DNA of 64,000 nucleotides, from NCBI GenBank assembly GCA_018819205.1, contig JAHJQE010000071.1:29901-93900 (forward strand), read 5' to 3'. A program made the translations under genes and the position numbers. Below are positions 1-8,074 of this stretch, one piece after another (positions within the stretch are counted from its first letter, which is position 1; each line of letters starts with the position of its first letter). Below the pieces are notes generated by a model. It saw only the letters and a list, made by a program, of their open reading frames with translations. It was not told where the DNA came from and ran no database searches. This DNA is from Gammaproteobacteria bacterium. Its GTDB lineage: Bacteria > Pseudomonadota > Gammaproteobacteria > Burkholderiales > Gallionellaceae.

Positions 1-261
1 TGACTTGATTCTGAGGAACTCGACGGTCATGCGCGCTCTCGACTCGATACCCTGCGGGGTCAGCAGGTAGGCGTACGCCAGCTTGTTGGCACTGTTGCGG
101 AAATTGTTGATCTTGAGACTGCCCTTCTCGACCAGCTTGTTCAAGCAGTAGTTGACCTTGCCGAGGCTCACGCCCAGCTTTTTCGCCAACTCCCTCTGCG
201 TAAGCCCCGGGTTCTCTTCCAGAGTCTTAAGCAAACTGTAATGTGTGGTTTCATCTAACAT
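1..261 (-). CDS. EPS-associated MarR-family transcriptional regulator (3' end cut by window edge)
   Basis: This reading frame starts at the ATG whose complement is at 259-261 and is still open at base 1, so only the first 87 residues are visible. They form a winged helix-turn-helix (ENPGLTQRELAKKLGVSLGK around residues 16-35, then the wing). The pattern matches the MarR-type regulators that accompany exopolysaccharide loci (EPS-associated MarR family). It is divergent from the lipopolysaccharide core genes at 378 and lies a few kb from the large polysaccharide locus, so control of surface polysaccharide genes is a reasonable inference. The C-terminal dimerisation part lies outside the window. 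Confidence 0.85.
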   Translation of the reverse strand, partial: MLDETTHYSLLKTLEENPGLTQRELAKKLGVSLGKVNYCLNKLVEKGSLKINNFRNSANKLAYAYLLTPQGIESRARMTVEFLRIKS

Positions 262-343
262 TTCTTCTTGTTCAGTCAATGAACGCACGGCATTACAACA
301 GTTGCATGCAAACCGTGTCAAGCCATGCCGCCATCGATTTCGC

Positions 344-349
344 TACAAT
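344..349 (+). promoter_or_regulatory. Possible -10 box (TACAAT) for the heptosyltransferase-waaA operon
   Basis: TACAAT lies about 30 bases before the preferred GTG start of the glycosyltransferase gene. I see no convincing -35 box at standard spacing. An ATG at 348 overlaps this box, which is one reason to prefer the downstream GTG as the start. Confidence 0.3.
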
Positions 350-377
350 GCGCACCTGCCCTCTCTGCATAGTGCCC

Positions 378-1430
378 GTGACCGAGCCGAACACCCCATC
401 CCCTCACATCGCCATCGTCCGCTTCTCTGCTCTGGGCGATGTGATCATGGTTGCGGCGGCAATACGCGCACTGCGTCGTGAAATACCCGGGGCCACTATC
501 ACCTGGATCACAAGTCCGCTGGCGTTCTCCTTGCTTGAAGGCCTGGAAGGCGTGAATTTCGCAGTGATGGAAAAGCCGAACAGCTTGTCCGACTATCGGG
601 CTTTCTATAAGCGTTTCGCGCAGCAGCATTTCGATGTCGTTCTGGCGATGCAGGCGAATCTGCGTATCAATCTGCTCTATCCTGCCTTGCGCGCACCACT
701 CAAGATCGGTTTCGATCGCACCCGCGCACGCGAACTGCAGTGGCTGTTCAGCAACCGCCGGATCCCCTTTGCAGATTCGCATCTGGTCGATAGTTTTTTG
801 GCCTTTGTGACCGCACTGACCGGGAAGCCCGCTATGGCAGAATGGGGCATTCCGCTCACGGCGGCAGTTCACAGCTGGGCAAAGGAGCGGTTATCCGGCT
901 TGCCGCGACCGCTGGTCGTTCTGCATCCCGTTTCAAGCAAAGCAGAACGCAACTGGCTGCCTGCTCACTATGCCAAACTGATCTCGCAGGCAGTCAAATT
1001 CTTCGACTGCGGCTTTGTCATAACAGGCGGGAATAGTGCGGAGGAACGCGCACTTTGCGAGCAGCTCGCACAGGTCGCTCCGCGGCACACCCTGAACCTC
1101 TGCGGACAGACAACAACCAAGCAGCTCGCCGCAGTGCTTGATGAGGCGGATGCCCTCATCGCCCCTGACACCGCAGCAGTGCACATGGCACGCGCCGTTG
1201 GTACGCCTGTGATCGGACTGTATGCAGTCGCCCCCTCACGCCTCACCGGCCCCTATCAGCAGACAGAATATTGTGTGGATCGCTATCCAGAGGCGGTACG
1301 CGAGTTCCTCGGCAAAGATGCACAATCGCTCCCCTGGAACACGCGCGTCCACCATCCCGGTGCAATGGCACTGATTGAGGTAGGAGACGTGCTGCAACAA
1401 CTCACCAGAGTTTTGGGCAAGAGCGTATGA
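378..1430 (+). CDS. Glycosyltransferase family 9 (LPS heptosyltransferase-like)
   Basis: The protein belongs to the ADP-heptose:LPS heptosyltransferase family (GT9), which adds heptose to the inner core of lipid A at the cytoplasmic face of the inner membrane. The N-terminal IAIVRFSALGDVIM segment is the family's first nucleotide-binding loop. The C-terminal IAPDTAAVHMARAVGTPVIG segment (about residues 260-280) is the conserved donor-binding motif. I chose the GTG at 378 because it puts about ten residues before the first strand, as is usual; an ATG at 348 is an alternative and the frame stays open back to 243. Neither start has a clear ribosome binding site. The gene overlaps waaA by 4 bases (ATGA), which indicates translational coupling in a core-LPS operon. 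Whether it is WaaC, WaaF or a paralogue cannot be decided here. Confidence 0.88.
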   Translation: MTEPNTPSPHIAIVRFSALGDVIMVAAAIRALRREIPGATITWITSPLAFSLLEGLEGVNFAVMEKPNSLSDYRAFYKRFAQQHFDVVLAMQANLRINLLYPALRAPLKIGFDRTRARELQWLFSNRRIPFADSHLVDSFLAFVTALTGKPAMAEWGIPLTAAVHSWAKERLSGLPRPLVVLHPVSSKAERNWLPAHYAKLISQAVKFFDCGFVITGGNSAEERALCEQLAQVAPRHTLNLCGQTTTKQLAAVLDEADALIAPDTAAVHMARAVGTPVIGLYAVAPSRLTGPYQQTEYCVDRYPEAVREFLGKDAQSLPWNTRVHHPGAMALIEVGDVLQQLTRVLGKSV

Positions 1431-2710
1431 GAATCCTGGATAACCGGCTTGCCTATACCCTCCTGCTATGGCTGCTTCTGCCCTACGCCCTGATCCATCT
1501 GTGGTGGCGCAGCCGCAAACAACCCGAATATTTGCAGCATATCGATGAGCGCTTCGGCCGTTACGGCGCCAAGTGCGACAAACCCGTGATCTGGCTGCAT
1601 ACCGTCTCGGTCGGCGAAACGCGTGCTGCTGCCACACTGGTCAAATTATTGCTGGAACGTCACCCGGATCACCAGCTCCTGCTCACCCACACCACCCCGA
1701 CCGGACGCGCAGCCAGTGAGCAGTTGTATGGCGACGATGTGCTGCGCGTGTATCTTCCTTACGATTACCCGTTCGCGGTGCGTCGCTTTCTGGAACATTT
1801 CCGTCCGCAGGTCGGCGTATTACTGGAGACCGAGGTATGGTTCAACCTGATCCACGAGAGTCGCCGCATGGAAGTGCCGCTGCTGCTGCTGAATGCCCGG
1901 CTATCAGAACGCTCGGCGAACAAATACGCGCGCTTCCCGCATCTGGTGCATGAAGGCCTGCACAACCTCAGCCTCATCGCGGCCCAGACGGATTCCGACG
2001 CGAAACGTCTGTCCGCGTTATGCGGACATGCCGTTCCCGTGATGGGCAATCTGAAGTTCGACATCGCACCGCCGCCTGCCCAACTTGAGAAAGGGCATCA
2101 GCTGCGCAGCCTGTTTGGCAAGACACGTCCGGTGTTCCTCGCAGCCAGCACGCGCGAGGGCGAAGAAGCCTTACTGCTGGAAGCACTACGACAAGCTGCC
2201 GTAGAGAACCTGCTGACCGTGATCGTGCCGCGCCATCCGCAACGATTCGACGAAGTCGCGCGCCTGATCGAGCAAAAGGGTTTCACCCTGCAACGCAGGA
2301 GCGAGAACCAGCCAGTTTCCCCCGCAACTCAGGTCGTGCTCGGCGACAGCATGGGCGAAATGTTCGCCTACTATGCCGCCTGCGACATCGCTTTCATCGG
2401 TGGCAGCTTGCTGCCTCTGGGCGGGCAGAACCTGCTCGAAGCGCTGGCTTGTGGCAAGCCGGTACTGGTCGGTCCGCACACCTTCAATTTCAGCCAGGCG
2501 ACCGAACTCGCCATCAGGGCCGAAGCAGTGCTGCGGATAGGTGATGCGGAAGAATTGATGCGCCGATTGAACGCTCTGATTCCCGACACTGCGCGCATGG
2601 TTCAAATGGGGCTGAACGGTGAGCGCTTCGTAAGTGAAAACAGGGGAGCAACCGAACGTGCCGAAAGTTTGATCGATCAGTATTTGAGCGACAGCAAATT
2701 AAAGCTGTAA
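1427..2710 (+). CDS. waaA: 3-deoxy-D-manno-octulosonic acid (Kdo) transferase
   Basis: WaaA (KdtA, GT30) transfers Kdo from CMP-Kdo to lipid IVA at the inner membrane. The 427-residue length is normal for the family. An N-terminal hydrophobic anchor (about residues 9-27) is followed by the acceptor domain with HTVSVGETRAA (about 57-67). The C-terminal donor domain has GGSLLPLGGQNLLEALACGK (about 323-342), typical of WaaA. It begins inside the stop codon of the upstream GT9 gene. Its last 34 bases overlap the end of the convergent outer-membrane protein gene, which is unusual for two conserved-length genes. Confidence 0.95.
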   Translation: MRILDNRLAYTLLLWLLLPYALIHLWWRSRKQPEYLQHIDERFGRYGAKCDKPVIWLHTVSVGETRAAATLVKLLLERHPDHQLLLTHTTPTGRAASEQLYGDDVLRVYLPYDYPFAVRRFLEHFRPQVGVLLETEVWFNLIHESRRMEVPLLLLNARLSERSANKYARFPHLVHEGLHNLSLIAAQTDSDAKRLSALCGHAVPVMGNLKFDIAPPPAQLEKGHQLRSLFGKTRPVFLAASTREGEEALLLEALRQAAVENLLTVIVPRHPQRFDEVARLIEQKGFTLQRRSENQPVSPATQVVLGDSMGEMFAYYAACDIAFIGGSLLPLGGQNLLEALACGKPVLVGPHTFNFSQATELAIRAEAVLRIGDAEELMRRLNALIPDTARMVQMGLNGERFVSENRGATERAESLIDQYLSDSKLKL

Positions 2711-4212
2711 TTCAGCGAGAGGCTTACTGAACTAGCTGCGAACAAGCCGTCTATCGCTTTCATATCGCCCACCCCTGCCTGAATTGCCAATGCATCACTT
2801 ATTTGATATCCGACTCCAAGATTGAACTGACGCACCAATCCAGAGCCGACCGCCAAGCCACCTCCGCCTGCAGCACCGACCAGGCCCTCGGCTTCAACAA
2901 ACCAGTCGTTCCAGAACGGAGTATGCAATCCCATGCCCACCAGACCCGTCATATATGCCCCGGCATCACCCGAGTATGCAGCCAGGCCCTGGCCGGTAAG
3001 GAACACTTGCGGAGCGACAAAGTAGTCCAGTTGCATGCCCAGATTGCCTACATTCTGGTCTGGCCGGTTGCGCCATTTGTTTCCACGCCCGTAATAGGTC
3101 TGCTGCGTAGCTCGAATGCGAATCGGGTGGTATTCAACATGTGCCGCCGACTGCGGACGATAGTCCTGCGACATTGGCTCTCCAAATGCCCGGCCCACTC
3201 CCAGTACATAGCCGGTCCCTGTGAAATTTCCATGTGGCGCGTTGAAGCGACCGACCGAAGCCTTCAAGAACCAATCCTTGTATATATTCTTCCTCAAGCC
3301 GACTGCGATCTCGCTCAACCAGCCGCCACCTGTATCCACCGCCCCACCGCCACCACCCCCAAGACTCAAGGAAGCCTCTGCACACAGGCCGTCTGCCAGC
3401 ACATACTCCCTGCCATAGCCTGCCATCACATGCATATACCCTGAACTACTGCCCCCCATGGCCCCGACAGTCTCGGCACGAAAGAATGAATCAGCATCCA
3501 GATAGGACTTCCATTCAATCCCCATCTGCTGCAGATCGCTTTGCGGCAAACCGCCCAGCCGTTGCACCGAATTCGGCACTGCAACATTGCGCAGGATCAC
3601 TGCCAATTGATGGTAACCGGCCCCATGCACGTCCAAATACTGAGCCGGCAACTCATCATCATCAAATAACGGCTGCCCCTCTCGGAACAAACCCTTGAAT
3701 GTTCGGTGATAGGAGAAATAGAACTGGTCGGATCGGATCTTGCCGCCTTCCGGAAAATCCACATGACTGACTCCAAGGCTGACAGCATCCGAACGGGTAA
3801 GCATGTACTTCACTCCCAGCGACTCGCGCAGCATCAATCCCCCGCCAGTCAACAGGTAACCGCCATTACCGCCGCCCGCACCCAGATGCAGGCCGGCTTC
3901 AGCAAGCCATCGATCGCTGATCGGATATTCAATGGCACCACTCACGCCCAAAGTGATAAAGCCGCCGCGCTGCCCCTCGATGGCATCGTAGAAATCCAGA
4001 CCGATGGCGGCATAGTCGCCGAACCTTTTCCTTAAACCCAGGGCGAACACGCCCATCGACTCATTCGCCGGCAGGTGCCACGATTCATATAGCGAATGTA
4101 TTTCGAAATCCTCCGCCATCTGCTGCGCGGAAGCTGTTTGAACAAACATGCTGCACGCGAGCGCGCAGCATGCATATCGGAGGAGGGGCAATATTTCAAA
4201 TGGCATTGGCAA
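2677..4212 (-). CDS. Secreted beta-barrel-like outer membrane protein of unknown family
   Basis: I do not recognise a named family. The first 29 residues are a signal peptide (hydrophobic stretch 8-24, cleavage predicted at ASA|QQ). The mature 480 residues alternate aromatic and small or polar residues, with many Gly-rich hairpins (GAGGGNGGYLLTGGGL, GGGGGGAVDTGGG, GAAGGGGLAVGSG), and the chain ends in an aromatic residue (SLNYSFNLLSLKY), all as expected of an outer-membrane barrel. The three Gly-rich blocks sit at similar spacing, so the protein may consist of two or three internal repeats. It is monocistronic, faces waaA tail-to-tail and overlaps it by 34 bases. An ATG two codons downstream (MPFEIL) is an alternative start. 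Confidence 0.75.
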   Translation of the reverse strand: MPMPFEILPLLRYACCALACSMFVQTASAQQMAEDFEIHSLYESWHLPANESMGVFALGLRKRFGDYAAIGLDFYDAIEGQRGGFITLGVSGAIEYPISDRWLAEAGLHLGAGGGNGGYLLTGGGLMLRESLGVKYMLTRSDAVSLGVSHVDFPEGGKIRSDQFYFSYHRTFKGLFREGQPLFDDDELPAQYLDVHGAGYHQLAVILRNVAVPNSVQRLGGLPQSDLQQMGIEWKSYLDADSFFRAETVGAMGGSSSGYMHVMAGYGREYVLADGLCAEASLSLGGGGGGAVDTGGGWLSEIAVGLRKNIYKDWFLKASVGRFNAPHGNFTGTGYVLGVGRAFGEPMSQDYRPQSAAHVEYHPIRIRATQQTYYGRGNKWRNRPDQNVGNLGMQLDYFVAPQVFLTGQGLAAYSGDAGAYMTGLVGMGLHTPFWNDWFVEAEGLVGAAGGGGLAVGSGLVRQFNLGVGYQISDALAIQAGVGDMKAIDGLFAASSVSLSLNYSFNLLSLKY

Positions 4213-4244
4213 TAAGTCTTTAGGACATCTCTAAAATTCAAATT

Positions 4245-4340
4245 CCGTCATTGATGGAACTACTGGTGAAACTACTAGCCATCTGGCTAAGGCAGCAAGC
4301 TGGCAAGTGGCTGGTTATCCGGCGCAGGCTGTGATCCAGC
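4245..4340. repeat. Degenerate REP-like composite element, related to 6200-6282
   Basis: Read on the minus strand, this block has a CCTGCGCCGGATAACCAGCC core followed by cacttgccagcttgctg and ends in ccatcaatgacgg. The same succession occurs on the plus strand at 6200-6282, with the middle part diverged. The 172-base gap between the barrel protein and the toxin-antitoxin locus contains nothing else that I can recognise. Confidence 0.6.
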
Positions 4341-4384
4341 GGTTTTAATTAAATGGGTATCCGGATTTTCCGGTGGGTGAGACG

Positions 4385-4594
4385 TTAGAAATGCCGTGAT
4401 GACTCATGCATCCTATTGGCCATCAGGGCGGGAGTTTCTGGTCTTTGCATTACCGCTCTGGCACGCTTATCCATAATCTCCCTGCCTGTCTCAGCCAATG
4501 ATCTTGCAGCCTCCTCTGGGTCAAACCCGAGGCCGAGGAAAATATTGCCGTTAGCAGGAGTGATATGCTGACTTCCGCTCTCAATGTTTTTCAT
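4385..4594 (-). CDS. Short XRE/HigA-like protein, probably truncated
   Basis: The 69-residue product contains ITPANGNIFLGLGFDPEEAA, which resembles the N-terminal signature of short XRE-family regulators found with HigB/RelE toxins (the NVFADLGFxxxEA type). The helix-turn-helix that should follow is not recognisable, and residues 36-69 (rich in Arg, Met and Glu) do not match that family. It follows the ParE-like toxin gene by 9 bases on the same strand, so it is probably cotranscribed. It may be a decayed antitoxin or a third component of the locus. A function is not assigned. Confidence 0.5.
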   Translation of the reverse strand: MKNIESGSQHITPANGNIFLGLGFDPEEAARSLAETGREIMDKRARAVMQRPETPALMANRMHESSRHF

Positions 4595-4603
4595 ATTTCT
4601 ACA

Positions 4604-4879
4604 TCACCTTTTGAGATTGCGATAGAAGTTTTCGTGAGTGCCAACCAGAAGAAGAACTCGCGTTGATGGATCAAACTCGTATGCAAGAAGAAATAGCTGG
4701 TTCACGCAATCAAATTTGAATACGAATACGCCCGCAAGATCACCTTTCTTTTCCTCACCAAGGTTCGGATTCTGAATGATCGATGCTACTGCCGCATCGA
4801 CAGCATCTTTTTGGTTAGCGTGCAGCTTCTTATATGCACGAGCAAAGACATTTGTCTGTAGAACCTGAACTTCAGGCAC
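4604..4879 (-). CDS. ParE-like toxin of a type II toxin-antitoxin pair
   Basis: The 91-residue protein fits the RelE/ParE superfamily, specifically the ParE-like group that pairs with ParD-like antitoxins. It has an N-terminal helical hairpin (FARAYKKLHANQKDAVDAAV) followed by the strand core VFVFKFDCVNQLFLLAYEFD and RVLLLVGTHENFYRNLK, with the TH-NFYR-LK ending typical of the group. It overlaps the antitoxin gene by 8 bases, the usual coupled order of antitoxin first and toxin second. The target (ribosome or gyrase) cannot be told from sequence. Confidence 0.82.
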   Translation of the reverse strand: MPEVQVLQTNVFARAYKKLHANQKDAVDAAVASIIQNPNLGEEKKGDLAGVFVFKFDCVNQLFLLAYEFDPSTRVLLLVGTHENFYRNLKR

Positions 4880-5099
4880 GGAATTGACCTGGTGTGAAAG
4901 AGGAAAGGCTACTACGGTCTTCTTTCTTCGCCACCAACAGCTCGCTTACAAACTCGATGGGAAGATCTGGATTATCTAATGCGGCCTTCCCAACCTTGGC
5001 CCAATACTCCAACTGTCCCGCGATAGTGCGACATTCGCCCTGAGAGGCAGCCTTCGCTTGCTGGTACAGATCATCTTCAATTCTTACAGGCATACCCAT
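4872..5099 (-). CDS. ParD-like antitoxin
   Basis: From the ATG at 5099 the product is 75 residues. MPVRIEDDLYQQAKAASQGE and ECRTIAGQLEYWAKVGKAAL carry a ribbon-helix-helix-like strand and two helices, as in the ParD-like antitoxin family. The frame is open to 5165, but the extra 22 residues are not family-like and the internal MGMPVRI start fits the homologues. It would neutralise the ParE-like toxin that follows and repress the operon by DNA binding, as is known for such pairs. Confidence 0.8.
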   Translation of the reverse strand: MGMPVRIEDDLYQQAKAASQGECRTIAGQLEYWAKVGKAALDNPDLPIEFVSELLVAKKEDRSSLSSFTPGQFRA

Positions 5100-5195
5100 G
5101 TCAATCTCCTTTGCTACTTTTGTAGCAGTCAGAATATTGCACAACGCTCCTCGCGTCAACAGCAAGAACCACCCACCAGAAATTCCGGATACCCA

Positions 5196-5273
5196 ATTAA
5201 AAATGCCGTTATGTCAGTGCGTTGCACTGCGTCTATTTATTACTGGACACCGGCTTTCGCCGGTGTGACGAAT
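5196..5273. repeat. REP-like element with extended arm
   Basis: The REP core TGGACACCGGCTTTCGCCGG (5244-5263) ends in tgtgacga and is preceded by a conserved arm, attaaaaatgccgtt followed by cagtgcgttgcactg. The same arm and core occur in reverse at 37027-37104 and 8295-8362, and forward at 31973-32040. The rest of the gap up to 5382 shows no gene. Confidence 0.75.
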
Positions 5274-5382
5274 TATTAGCGCAGAGTGTGCGCAGACTTA
5301 CAGGGCACCGGACTTTTCTATGGGCCAAGGCAACACCGCTAGCCGGCACTGGGCACGTTAAAGTGTCTGGCCAAACCGCGCC

Positions 5383-6072
5383 CTATATCGTTCTGGGCTT
5401 GGTTTGATAATTCTTCCGGAACTTGATCAAGGGGCCGATGAAAGCCCCTGCAGCCGTGAACCAGAAGAAATCTTCCAGCGGCATATGCAGGATGAAGTGA
5501 CCCGACAGCTTGTCGAACGACCATGTCGCCTCGACCCAGCCCGGCGTCACGAGCTCCGGGGCACCAAAGAATATAAATCCCAGCAGGCAGCCCAGCGCTG
5601 CGCTGAACAGGGCATTGGGGATCAGATCGACGCGCTGCGACAGCATCCATGCCGTGCACAAGCCGAAGGCGAGAATGGTCGCCAAGAACGAATGCAGTCC
5701 AAACACAAGTGTGCTACCAAAGAACAGCGCCAGGATCGACAGTGCGATATACCTGAAGCGGCATTTTGATAAACGCTCGCCCCGAGCCTGGTAGGTTTTG
5801 TTCAGCACGACCTCATATCCCATGGCGACCGTGCCCGCGAAGAAGAAACCGAACAGGAAGTCCTCGATGCCGATCATGGTGCCAGTCAGTGTCGTCGGAT
5901 GCCACCAATCCGAGGCATAGATGAATTCTGATGTCACGCCGCCTATCCCGAAGATGACGGAGATGCGCAACAACATGCGCCTCAGATCAGGACGTGACCA
6001 ATAGCAATACAACCAGAAGCACCCCACCGATACGACTGCAAACAGATAGCTGAATTTATAGGGATCAATCAT
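5383..6072 (-). CDS. Lycopene cyclase domain-containing membrane protein
   Basis: The protein has about seven hydrophobic segments and two copies of the signature of heterodimeric-type (CrtY/CarR-like) lycopene cyclases: GIEDFLFGFFFAG about a third of the way in, and MPLEDFFWFTAAG near the C-terminus. Such integral membrane proteins cyclise lycopene ends in carotenoid synthesis. No other carotenoid gene is in view, so the substrate is unproven. The frame is open to 6195, but the extra N-terminal residues (LDTGLRQYDG) are encoded by a REP-like palindrome. I place the start at the ATG at 6072, which has an AGAAAAG ribosome binding site; an ATG at 6093 is a second option. Confidence 0.72.
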   Translation of the reverse strand: MIDPYKFSYLFAVVSVGCFWLYCYWSRPDLRRMLLRISVIFGIGGVTSEFIYASDWWHPTTLTGTMIGIEDFLFGFFFAGTVAMGYEVVLNKTYQARGERLSKCRFRYIALSILALFFGSTLVFGLHSFLATILAFGLCTAWMLSQRVDLIPNALFSAALGCLLGFIFFGAPELVTPGWVEATWSFDKLSGHFILHMPLEDFFWFTAAGAFIGPLIKFRKNYQTKPRTI

Positions 6073-6394
6073 TATTCTTTTCTGATAATCCATTAAGCCG
6101 TCATACTGGCGAAGGCCGGTATCCAGCACAAAAAAAATATTCCGCGAAGCGGACAAAGCCATGTTGCTGTCCCACTTGCGCGGGGAATTGTTCAATCATC
6201 TGGATTCCGGCCTGCGCCGGATAACCAGCCACTTGCCAGCTTGCTGGCTTAGTGGATTGGCTGGCCGCTCCATCAATGACGGGCCGATTTTCTAATGAAC
6301 CCTCCGGGTTAATTAATGCCAACGCCATCCCGGCCTTGGCCAATACAAGCACGCAAGAAACCAGCTGAAAAGAACAGGTAAACAATTATCGGAC
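6073..6394. other. Gene-free stretch with REPIN-like element
   Basis: This 322-base gap holds an inverted REP pair at 6099-6227 (CGTCATACTGGCGAAGGCCG on the left, tggattccggcctgcgccgg on the right), an overlapping second composite at 6200-6282 related to 4245-4340, and then about 110 bases without recognisable content before the end of the WecA-like gene. I see no convincing small ORF. Confidence 0.7.
6099..6227. repeat. REPIN-like composite (copy 1)
   Basis: Two REP cores in inverted orientation flank about 73 bases that include attccgcgaagcggac and tcccacttgcgcggg. The element at 33234-33358 has the same layout and the same internal words (attccgctaagcggac, tcccacttgcgtggg), so both are copies of one roughly 128-base family. 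Confidence 0.8.
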
Positions 6395-8074
6395 TCAAAC
6401 CAGCAGCAGCCCATTGAGCAGCAACAAGCTGTAGAACAGCTGGCGGTTCCTTTGCGTTTGCCGACGCAACACGATCTTGGTCGCCAGCAGGAACACCACC
6501 GATTGCAGGCTCGCCATATACAGCGCCTGATACTGCGCTTCACCCACCAAACCGAACTCAATAGTCAACCAAGGGCCGACCCAGGACAAAGATACCAGCA
6601 ACACCTCCAGGCCAGTAGTCAAAAATATCCCGCTATGGCCATGATAATAAAGTTTCAGACACAACCAGGCAGCCAGCAGCAGGGTCGCCCACCACAGGAA
6701 GTCTTTTGCTTGTGCGTCGGCAAACCAGTGGATGGACAGAATGGGAATGAACACCAGCAGGTAGTACAGCCCGTTCCGCCATGAGAAAGAATGCCTGCTT
6801 TCCCACGGGAAAAGCACCAGTGCCGACAGGATGCCCGCCGCCACCAGCAATTTCATATAACCCACCACTTCCAGTGTCACCACCGGATAGAGAAGCAGCA
6901 ACGGTATGATCCAGGTCACATACGAAACCGAAGATCCGCTTACTCTGGCAAACCAATTGCTGGCATGCCTGCCCCCGGGATTACGTTCTGCCTGCGCGCT
7001 TTCGTCGATATGGAAACGCAAGCCGGATCGCTCGACCAGATGCAGCACAAGATAAGTACCGCCAAGCAAAACCAGCAAGCCTGCCAGCTGCAACCAGGCA
7101 GGCAGTTTCAGCAACAGTGTCGCGACGATGCCATACAGCAACATCAACGCATAGAAAGTGCCAACCACACCGTTGTGCGGCAAACCGAGCGCCATCAAAC
7201 GATGATGGAAATGCGTCTTGTCCGGCAGGAACGGACTCTTGCCCTCCCTGATGCGCTTGCCCATCACATACAGGGTATCGCCCAGCGGCAACGCAAGCAG
7301 AACCCCCATGATCACCGGAGTAACAAGGCTATCAGCCGACACCTGCGCCTGCTTGATCAGAAGCAAGGCGATCGCCCCGAGTACATAACCCAATACCAGG
7401 CTGCCGGTATCGCCCATGAACACCTTGGCCGGATGGGAATTGAAATACAGAAAGCCCAGCATCCCCCCCATCAACGTCACAGACAGCACCAGCGTCAGGG
7501 CATCCCCTTCCATCACGGAGAAGAAACCCAGAAAGAACACCGCGATCAGTGCGATACCCGCTGCCAGCCCATCCAGCCCATCCGACAGATTCAACGCATT
7601 CACGAAGCCGACCATGGCCCCCACCGTGATCGGGATGGCCAGCCAGCCCGTCTCCACAACCCCTAGTCCGAATAGATCACCCAGACTGGCAATGCCAGTA
7701 TCCGTGATGAGTACGAAAAGAAGCGATCCGATCCCCAGCCCGATGAACTTCAATTTGGGAGAGATACCTTTAATGTCATCCGCCATACCGCTAAACACGA
7801 CCACAAACAGGCCGATGATGAATCCCGCCAAATCCAAAGCAGCCGGATGTAAAGAGGAAGACACCATGGAAAGTGGCAACACCACCAAACCTATAGCGAA
7901 TCCAAGCCCGCCCATGCGCGGCATAGTCTTGGCATGCACCTTGCGTGCATCGGGCTTATCCACTGCGCCGATACGATGCGCAAGACGAATGACCAAAGGC
8001 ATCGCCAGCAACGTCAGCAGCAATGATGAGAACAGCAATAGCAGCAGAGGAACAGGATCAGAAAGAGTCATCAT
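6395..8074 (-). CDS. Undecaprenyl-phosphate glycosyl-1-phosphate transferase (WecA/MraY family) with long C-terminal membrane extension
   Basis: This integral membrane enzyme moves a sugar-1-phosphate (in homologues GlcNAc-1-P) from UDP to undecaprenyl phosphate, the first step of surface polysaccharide assembly. Family motifs are in order: RKVHAKTMPRMGG (44-56), the Asp pair ADD (98-100), NALNLSDGLDGLAAG (159-173), GDTG (221-224) and THFHHRLMALG (287-297). Homologues are about 340-380 residues; here the chain continues to 559 with some six extra hydrophobic segments after residue 370, which resemble no domain I know. It lies at the end of the minus-strand polysaccharide locus and is the best candidate for its initiating enzyme. 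Confidence 0.88.
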   Translation of the reverse strand: MMTLSDPVPLLLLLFSSLLLTLLAMPLVIRLAHRIGAVDKPDARKVHAKTMPRMGGLGFAIGLVVLPLSMVSSSLHPAALDLAGFIIGLFVVVFSGMADDIKGISPKLKFIGLGIGSLLFVLITDTGIASLGDLFGLGVVETGWLAIPITVGAMVGFVNALNLSDGLDGLAAGIALIAVFFLGFFSVMEGDALTLVLSVTLMGGMLGFLYFNSHPAKVFMGDTGSLVLGYVLGAIALLLIKQAQVSADSLVTPVIMGVLLALPLGDTLYVMGKRIREGKSPFLPDKTHFHHRLMALGLPHNGVVGTFYALMLLYGIVATLLLKLPAWLQLAGLLVLLGGTYLVLHLVERSGLRFHIDESAQAERNPGGRHASNWFARVSGSSVSYVTWIIPLLLLYPVVTLEVVGYMKLLVAAGILSALVLFPWESRHSFSWRNGLYYLLVFIPILSIHWFADAQAKDFLWWATLLLAAWLCLKLYYHGHSGIFLTTGLEVLLVSLSWVGPWLTIEFGLVGEAQYQALYMASLQSVVFLLATKIVLRRQTQRNRQLFYSLLLLNGLLLV

